From the NCBI GenBank assembly GCA_965112735.1, contig OZ218951.1, forward strand, positions 1,488,001 through 1,552,000: a DNA stretch of 64,000 bases. Reading direction: 5' to 3'. The position numbers and the translations under genes are program-made. Source of the DNA: Phaeosaccion multiseriatum. Taxonomy: Eukaryota > Ochrophyta, other classes. Below the pieces are notes generated by a model, which was given only the letters and a program-made list of their open reading frames with translations, had not been told where the DNA came from and did no database searches. How positions within the stretch are numbered: the stretch's first letter is position 1; every line of letters begins with the position of its first letter. Shown one piece after another: positions 56,993 to 64,000 of the stretch.

Positions 56993-59900
56993 ATGTCAGC
57001 GGCTTCTACTGGCGGTACCCAGTCTGCAGGCTCGTCTTCGACTCCATGGAGTAGGTCCTTGTCTGTTAGTCCGGCCGAAGTGGTCGACTACAGTGAGCTA
57101 CTGGTGAGGGAGTACCTGAAGAGCAGGGGGCAGTCGTTCGAAGGGGCTTTACAGGCCTTCGACGCGTGCTGCACATCTGCCTACGAGGACAACAAGGCTC
57201 GACAACAGCACACCCGAAACAACAGACACAAAGCTCGTGGTATTGGGGAAACGAAGGATGCAGAGGGCGAGGAGGGGGGCAAAGAAGAAACGGGCTTCCC
57301 ACTTTTGTCCAAGGGAGGGGCCGGCGGTCCTTCGGTGCAGGCTTCCACGGGCACTCGCACAGCTGATGGTGATATAGTAGCAGCATCGGGGCAGGGGTCC
57401 CCTCCTACGGCGGAGGTTTGGTATGCGTGCTGTCAGAAGATTGGGCTGCCGTCCCTTCTGGCCGCCAACCGGGATACGGTGGGAAGCGGGGAGGGCTTCG
57501 CGTCTGTGCTAGAGATTCTCATCGCGGAGGTAAGGAGGGGAGGGGGCAGAGAAAGGAGAATAGCGACGCAAGTTTCTTCTGGCCGACGTTGGTCGTCGAA
57601 CGCTTCCTCTGACTCTGTCGGTTCGGGCGTACGTATATATGTAGTTAGCAACGATGGACTACTCACTTCCTTCACTTACCTGCACCCATTTGCACACACG
57701 AAAATATTGCCTTGCTCTGGGTCTTGCTCTGGTTCTTTGTACATGCTCGTACTTGGCACCAATTCACCCTCTTCTTTCTCCATCATTACACTCCTCAGCT
57801 CATGCGGGAGAGCATCTACAAGGCGCGTTCGGGACGGGCCCTCACTGACATACTCATCAGCCTCCCCGGGGGGGCCCGAGTGAGGAGCAAGAGCACAGTC
57901 TCAAAGGCCGATGCCCTCGCTGTGGCCGCTGTGCAGGACCAGCAGCAGCGTGTGGCTAAGCAGATGGAGAGGGAACCACCATCCCGGAGGGAGGGGGGGG
58001 GGTGCGTTCGCCGCCCATGGAACGTGTGGATACCAATGATGATAAGGGGGGAGGGGCAGGTGGAGGAGGAGGAGGAGGAGGAGGAGGAGGAGGAGGAGGA
58101 GGAGGAGGAGGAGGAGGAGGAGGAGGAGGAGGAGGAGGAGGAGGAGGAGGAGGAGGAGGAGGAGGAGGAGGAGGAGGAGGAGGAGGAGGAGGAGGAGGAG
58201 GAGGAGGAGGAGGAGGAGGAGGAGGAGGAGGAGGAGGAGGAGGAGGAGGAGGAGGAGGAGGAGGAGGAGGAGGAGGAGGAGGAGGAGGAGGAGGAGGAGG
58301 AGGAGGAGGAGGAGGGACAGGGACAGCGGCAGGAGGAGGAGGCGAAGAGGGAGGGAAGGGAGGAGAGAAGGCGGGTGGGGCAGGGGGCAGAGCTCGAAGA
58401 AAGGAAGGAGATGGGAGAGGAGACGGAGAAGGCTCAGGGGAGCAAAAAGAAAGGCGGGGAGGAGCGCGACGGCGTAGATCAGCTGGAAGAGACGGGGGCA
58501 AGGGGGGTACCGTACAATGGCGAGATGGTGCGAGCGTGGGGGATGAAGAGGGAGGGGGGGGGGGGGGAGGAGATGGAGGGGCTCAGGGGCGAGGAGGGGG
58601 GGGAGGAAGAGGGCAAGGAGGGGGGGGGGAAGGGGGAGATGGAGGAGGGGCAGCAGTAGGAGGAGGAGCAGGAGGAGGAGAAGCAGGAGGAGAAGCAGGA
58701 GGAGGAGAAGCAGGTGGACGAGGAGGAGGAGGAGGAGGAGGAGGAGGGGAAGGAGGAGGAGGGGGGGGGGCTAGCAAAAGACGGAGTGTTTTTGGCGATT
58801 CGGGAAAGGATGGCACAGACGATGATCTATTCGCAGGCATTCGAGGAGAGGCTGACGGAACGAATGTGCCAGGGGGTACCAGTCCTGGGGATCGGAGAAG
58901 GAGCAAGGTCACGGGCAACAACAACAGCTCGGACAGAGAAAAGGAGCCAGGAGCGACAGGCGGAGGAGGAGGTGGGGGGGCAGGTGGTGGTACGGGTATG
59001 CGGCCCAAGTTTCAATACCAAAAGGATGCGACTCATTGGAGCAAGCAACAGGGGCCACAGTACAGCACTGAGAGCTGGATACCCATGGATGTGCGACTGA
59101 GGGTGAGTCAGTGAGTGAGTGAGTGAGTGAGTGAGTGAGTGAGTGGGTGAGTGGGTGAGTGAGTGAGTGAGTGAGTGAGTGAGTGAGTGAGTGAGTGAGT
59201 GAGTGAGTGAGTGAGTGAGTGAGTGAGTGAGTGAGTGAGTGAGTGAGTGAGTGAGTGAGTGAGTGAGTGAGTGAGTGAGTGAGTGAGTGAGTGAGTGAGT
59301 GAGGACGTGAGTGAGTGAGTGAGTGAGTGAGTGAGTGAGTGAGTGAGTGAGTGAGTGAGTGAGTGAGTGAGTGAGTGAGTGGGTGAGTGAGTGAGTGAGG
59401 ACGTGAGTGAGTGAGTGAGTGAGGACGTGAGTGAGTGAGTGAATGAGTGAGTGAGTGAGTGTGAGTGAGTGAGTGAGTGAGTGAGTGAGTGAGTGAGTGA
59501 GTGAGTGAGTGAGTGAGTGAGTGAGTGAGTGAGTGAGTGAATGAGTGAGTGAGTGAGTGAATGAGTGAGTGAGTGAGTGAGTGAGTGAGTGAGTGAGTGA
59601 GTGAGTGAGTGAGTGAGTGAGTGAGTGAGTGAGTGAGTGAGTGAGTGAGTGAGTGAGTGAGTGAGTGAGTGAGTGAGTGAGTGAGTGAGTGAGTGAGTGA
59701 GTGAGTGAGTGAGTCAAGGGAGAGACGGGGGGGTGGGGTGGGAGAAGGTAGGTTGGGGTGGGGTGGGTTGTGCGAGCGGTCGGGGTCGACTGAATCTCAG
59801 ACACAAGCTGCGACACACTCACTCACGTTGCCCCTCTCTTTCTTGCTCACTCTTCGCCTCTCTCCCTGTGCTCTCCTCTCCTCCTCCTCCTCCTCCTCCT

Positions 59901-60244
59901 CCTCCTCCTCCCTGTCAGATGCTAAGGCGCAACATGAAGGCACTAAGCGTGAGCCTCACAGAGGCAGAGAGCAAGGATAAGATTGTGGCCAAACAGGTGA
60001 GGAGAGAGGGACGGAGGGAAGGAGGCATGGAGCAACTCATCTCTCTATCTGTCATGTCTCTCTCACATGCACTCTATCTGCCTCCCTCTCTCTCTCTCTC
60101 TCTGTCCCTCCCCCCCCCCCTCATCTTCAGACGATTCGCGAGTCCCGTTCGGAGCTGGAGATTGTCAAGACGAAGGAGAGGTTCGGCCTCACGCACAGGA
60201 GATCGTGCGCTCTGTGCGAACAGGTCAGGCAGCCAGTACCTGCT

Positions 60245-60278
<34 letters not shown>

Positions 60279-62074
60279 GCCTGGTGTCAAGTTGTCTTTC
60301 ATTCAGCTCCAGCCAAGGAAGTGTGCAGCTCTACACTTGCGCCATACCATTGGCGTGACTCTCAAGCGCCTCTCCCCTCTCCCTCTCATCTCTGCCCCCT
60401 CTCTCCCCTCTCCCTCTCCACTCTCTCCTTCCTCTATTCTCTCTCCCCCTTCCCTTCCCTCTGCTTGCCCCTGCTGTATCACCACATCCACCCAATCTGT
60501 ATCCCCTCCACCTTCCTCCGTCGTGGGTCGTTGCTAAGCAGAGATTCTCGGATTACAATTTGGTGCTCTCCGTCCCCTACAAGGCTATTGCCGACCTTCG
60601 ACAGCACTGGCACGAAACGTTCAAGCATAACAAAACCAGCGAGAAACCGCCGGTAAGAAAGTGCCTCCGCCTTCTCCTCGAGGGGCTCGGGGCTGACTGA
60701 CTGGTGGGCTGGTGGCTGCCTTGCTGCCTGACTGCCTGACTGACTAACTGAGCTTTCTCCTCCCCCTCTCCCCTCCCTGATTTCCTCCCTCCCTCCCTCC
60801 CTCCCTCCCTCCCTCTCTCCTCACCCTACCCCTCCCTTCCCCCCCTCCCCTCTCCTCCCGTCCCCTCCCTCCCTTGTCTCCCCTGTAGGTGAACGCTAAG
60901 CTCTGCCGTCCCCCCCAGTGCTACAACCTTCAACCTGTGTGCGCCTTCTGTGCTCAGCTCTTCCAAGACCCGCTCAAGTACCGCCCTACCTACCTCATGC
61001 AGGTTCGTCACTTCCTTCGACTTCGACGGTTGCGCTCGTTTCGCTCCTTCCTTCCTTTCCGTTTTGAGTGCTTGCGTTTGTGTTTGTTGGCTTACGAGCG
61101 TGCATTTGCGCTGGGGCTCGTTCGCGAGCCTCATGCACTTGGTTCGCTTTTGAGGGCCTTTGCCAAAAGTAATTTGAAGGAGGTCCTTGCTTCCTTTCTT
61201 GCTCCGTTGCTTCCTTCCTTGCTCCCTTGCTTCCTTCCTTCCTTCCTTTCTTCCTTCCTTCATTCTTTCCTTTCCTTCCTTTCCTCCTTCCGTCCCTCCT
61301 TCCTTCCTTCCTTCATTCCTTCCAGACTAAGCCGCACCCCTCTTCTCTCTCACCCCTCTTTCTCTCTTTTCTCTCCCTCACTCTTTCTCATCTCCCTCCC
61401 TCGCTCCCTCTCTCTCTCTCTCTCTCCATGTGGTCCATCGCTCTCTGTCTCAGCTAAAGGAGAAGCAGCACGCACTCCAGGCGAAGGAGGCCGCAAAGGC
61501 ACAGGCCTACTGGGACCCCCTGGAGATGGTGAGGAAGGACAAAGACAGAGAGATGGCCGAGTGGGTGAGGAGGATCAAACAGGCGGCGGAGGAGAAGGCG
61601 GGTGGACCGGTGGGAGGAGGAGCCGGGGGAGGAGGAGGAGGAGGAGGAGGAGGAGGAGGAGGAGGAGGAGGAGGAGGAGGAGGAGGAGGAGGAGGAGGAG
61701 GAGGAGGAGGAGGAGGAGGAGGAGGAGGAGGAGGAGGAGGAGGAGGAGGAGGAGGAGGAGGAGGAGGAGGAGGAGGAGGAGGAGGAGGAGGAGGAGGAGG
61801 AGGAGGAGGAGGAGGAGGAGGAGGAGGAGGAGGAGGAGGAGGAGGAGGAGGAGGAGGAGGAGGAGGAGGAGGAGGAGGAGGAGGAGGAGGAGGAGGAGGA
61901 GCGATGGCGGCTGCAAGGGGGGGGGGGGGAGGAGAGGATGGAGGAGGAGAAGGAAGCGGCAAAGTGGCCCAGGGGGGCTCTCCGGGCACGGCGGCAGAAG
62001 GGGTCAGAACTGCCAAGGGGGAGGGGGGAGGGGGAGGGGGGAGCACAGCCACGCAAGTCGCGGCCGGGGCTTGA
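56993..62074 (+). CDS. LisH-domain protein with Cys-rich C-terminal domain and poly-Gly tracts; 1-nt frame break at a G run
   Basis: Seven exons: 56993-57529, 57799-59102, 59919-59996, 60131-60223, 60542-60652, 60889-61002 and 61454-62074, about 950 residues. A LisH motif (YSELLVREYLKSRGQSF, residues about 33-50) usually mediates dimerisation. The second conserved part has CALCEQ, then YNLVLSVPYKAIADLRQHW and VCAFCAQLFQDPLKYRP, with two CxxC pairs that could bind metal. The family was not identified. Exon 2 is 1,304 bp although both its ends are phase 0, and the frame shifts at the ten-G run 57993-58002. One extra G would restore it. Two (GGA)n arrays are then read as poly-Gly. The Glu-rich frame over 58062-58659 is the unshifted reading. 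Confidence 0.72.
58062..58316. repeat. (GGA)n exonic array (poly-Gly in the downstream frame)
   Basis: About 84 uninterrupted GGA units lie inside exon 2 of the LisH gene. They are read as poly-Gly in the frame that leads to the conserved C-terminal half, and as poly-Glu in the frame that leaves exon 1. Confidence 0.97.
59103..59715. repeat. (GTGA)n tetranucleotide array starting at a splice donor
   Basis: About 150 GTGA units, with rare GGAC, AATG and GGTG variants, begin exactly at the GTGAGT donor after 59102. They fill most of the intron at 59103-59918 of the LisH gene. Confidence 0.97.
61628..61900. repeat. Second exonic (GGA)n array in the LisH gene
   Basis: About 90 GGA units inside the last exon are read as poly-Gly in the frame that continues from the preceding conserved exon and stops at 62074. 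Confidence 0.97.
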
Positions 62075-62963
62075 CTCCTGCACTGAGCGATCGATCGATG
62101 TAGGCGGGCCACTGCCTATTGATTAAGCTCTAATATACAGAAACTATAGCTCTAATATACAGAAACTACAGTTGGCACTGACGATCCAGTCATCCCAGCG
62201 CCATGATGAAGGGCTTGAGAGGAGAGCAGCGGCTGCAAGACCTTGAGGGCCTCGGGGGGTGGAGATCATTTATTGACTTAGTGGGGAACATGTAGTAGGG
62301 CAGGATCACACTTGTCGAGGCAGCTGCCACCGCCGGCTCTGCAACATTCTCGACACAAGATCACTAGCAAATGAACATTCCTGATCCAAGAGCACATTCG
62401 CTTGCTGTCAGCCGTGTGTGCCGCTTGCTACTGGCCTTGCACTTAGCCGGACTCGCTGGGTTATGCCACCCGTCGCTCCGCTGACCCCTCCCCCACTCGC
62501 TACGCCGCCCACCTCGCTCCTCGAGACTCCTCCCGCGAGTTTGAGTTTGACTGCATCTCCCCCGCCCCTCCCGCACGCTCACAGTGCCAGCACCTTGCTG
62601 CTCTGCGGTTGCTTTTGCCGCTGCTAACCCCGCTCTGCCCCGAGGGGGGCCGGGTAAAGAGCAAAAGCGTCGGAGGGCAAAACTGGAACACTGACACACA
62701 ACACTCACAGACCAGGATACTCCCAGAGCTGCTCGTAAAAAATCGATATCGATATCGATATCGATATCCATCCTCCCCGTCAAGCCCCTCCTGCCCTCTG
62801 CCCTCGGCCCACCGTCCATCCTTCTCTATACATCCACCCACCCTCCTCTGTGACGGTGGTGTAAGCTCGGACCCTCCACCTCCCTCTCGGGGAGCGCTTA
62901 CGTAATGTTAGGTAAGGTGAGTGCAGAGGGGTCAGTTGAGGCGGCTCCATCCAGTGTGTGGCG
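62075..62963. other. Convergent 3' region of the LisH gene and the last gene
   Basis: No gene is seen. It has a 22-bp tandem duplication at 62126-62169 (unit begins AGCTCTAATATACAG). A self-complementary (GATATC)n run lies at about 62743-62768. Confidence 0.65.
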
Positions 62964-63796
62964 CTACGTGTAGTCCACCAGGCGCTGAGCGGTGAGAACA
63001 AAAAAATGTCGAGGTGTTCGAGGTGAGAAGTCGAGTGCGTCGATTGAGGAACCGTTGGGGTCGGTCCAGGGGACAGAGGAGAGGGGCACAAGAGAGGGGA
63101 GGTGGCGGGGCGGGTGGTCATCTAAGAGAGTAAGAGGGGAACGAGGGGCACGTTACTTCAGGGCAAGCGCAAACTCAAACGAAAGTGGGTGCCCAAAGTA
63201 CCCCAAAGGACCAGCGGCATACATGCGTGCGTAGGTGGGTGTGCGTGCGTGAGTGTTCGTTTTTGTGCGTGTGCGTGTGTGCACGTGTGTATGTGTGTTT
63301 GTTTGTTTGTGTGCGTGTGCGCGCATGTGTGTGCATGTGTGTGTGTGCGTGTGTGTGTGCATGTGCGTGTGTGTATGTGTGTGTGTTACCTCCGCAGCCT
63401 TCTCCGCCTCATCTGCTAAGCGTTCTTGTGGCACGAGTTGGTGCATCTCTGAAGTCTCTTCGAAGTAGCTCTGCGCACAGGGGGGGGGGGGCGAGGGAGG
63501 GAGAGGGAGGGGGAAGGAGAGGGACAGAGAGGATGAGGCAGAGGCATGTGGGAGAGGGAGGGAGAGGGAGGGGGGATGGACGTTGGGGGAGCAACCCTTA
63601 TACCCTGTACTACCAACCCCTGTACAATGCTTACCTGCACGATGCTGCTGATGACGGTTCTGTTGGAGATGGCCCCTTGCTCCTCTGCCAAGGCGTCGAG
63701 TTTGTCCGCCGCCTCCGCAAGCGCCGTCGGATCGTCCACGTCCCTCCCCGTCATGCCCATGAGTTGCTGCACGTTGATGTCACGCCGCTTGTACAC
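62964..63796 (-). CDS. 3' end of an unidentified multi-exon gene
   Basis: The last three exons on the minus strand are 63796-63635, 63470-63390 and 62984-62964. Each is a whole number of codons, giving 87 residues ending RLVDYT. The final exon is only 21 bp including the stop, and its acceptor follows a strong T-rich tract (reverse complement of about 62985-63006). The protein piece is charged and helical (DVDDPTALAEAADKLDAL, then ERLADEAEKAAE), as in a coiled-coil or helical-repeat protein. The 5' part lies beyond 64000. I do not recognise the family. Confidence 0.6.
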
Positions 63797-64000
63797 CTGG
63801 TGAAGAGGGAGTGGGGAGGAAGGGAGGGAGGATGGCAGTGGATGGCGAGCAGTTGGAGGTGGTAGTGGATGAGTTGGGATGGCAGAGGAGGGCAAAGGTT
63901 CGACCCTTGTCTCCTCCCCTCCCCTGTTCTCCCGCCCCCCCCCCCTTTCCCTTCCCTTCCCTTCCCCTCCCCTCCCCTCCCCTCCCCTCCCCTCCCCTCC
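63797..64000. other. Partial intron of the last gene with C-rich pentamer tract
   Basis: The sequence holds a CCATCCACTGCCATCC motif (gene sense) close to the acceptor at 63796. It ends in CCCTT/CCCCT repeats from about 63938 to the window edge. No coding signal is seen. Confidence 0.6.

Noticed and set aside
58002-58659. Poly-Glu, poly-Pro and poly-Gly frames as separate genes
   Set aside because: All come from the same (GGA)n array. Only the glycine frame connects to conserved downstream sequence.

Overview
This is nuclear DNA of a eukaryote. It is G+C-rich and gene-dense. The genes are split by many short GT-AG introns, and microsatellites fill most of those introns. The gene content (cytoplasmic hybrid histidine kinases, a LOG-type hydrolase, motile-cilium proteins) fits a flagellated microalga or related protist, perhaps a stramenopile. 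That placement is inferred from content and style only. All gene models below were assembled by hand from splice junctions, reading-frame continuity and protein-family resemblance.

Layout: 1-14187 (+) is the 3' part of a giant EML-type microtubule-associated WD40 protein (21 exons seen). 15901-18591 (+) is hybrid histidine kinase copy A. 34290-19210 (-) is a 23-exon CFAP65-like ciliary central-apparatus gene. Head-to-head with it is a LOG/lysine-decarboxylase-fold gene at 34618-37987 (+). A NECAP-like endocytic adaptor lies at about 42041-39339 (-). A broken PHD-finger remnant lies at 43237-42746 (-). Histidine kinase copy B, an inverted paralogue of A, lies at 46059-43397 (-). An SPFH/Band-7 protein lies at 52436-47470 (-), head-to-head with an ECI2-like enoyl-CoA isomerase at 52560-54143 (+). 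A 116-residue conserved-looking protein lies at 56496-55910 (-), divergent from a LisH-domain protein at 56993-62074 (+). The last three exons of an unknown gene lie at 63796-62964 (-).

Two genes, EML-like and CFAP65-like, point to a motile cilium or flagellum. The others are housekeeping or signalling genes and do not form a pathway. Three gene pairs are divergent with short spacers (about 120-500 bp), so shared promoters are likely.

The most unusual signal is the repeat biology. Tetranucleotide arrays appear to grow out of 5' splice sites. A short motif recurs on the gene strand near 3' splice sites. A CAG/CTG-type cassette is translated in different frames in unrelated proteins yet almost always lies in the same orientation on the + strand. 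One CFAP65 exon sits between long inverted CCCT/GGGA tracts. The two kinase copies carry tandem arrays of about 170 bp upstream, with different copy numbers. No RNA genes, transposons or CRISPR arrays were recognised.
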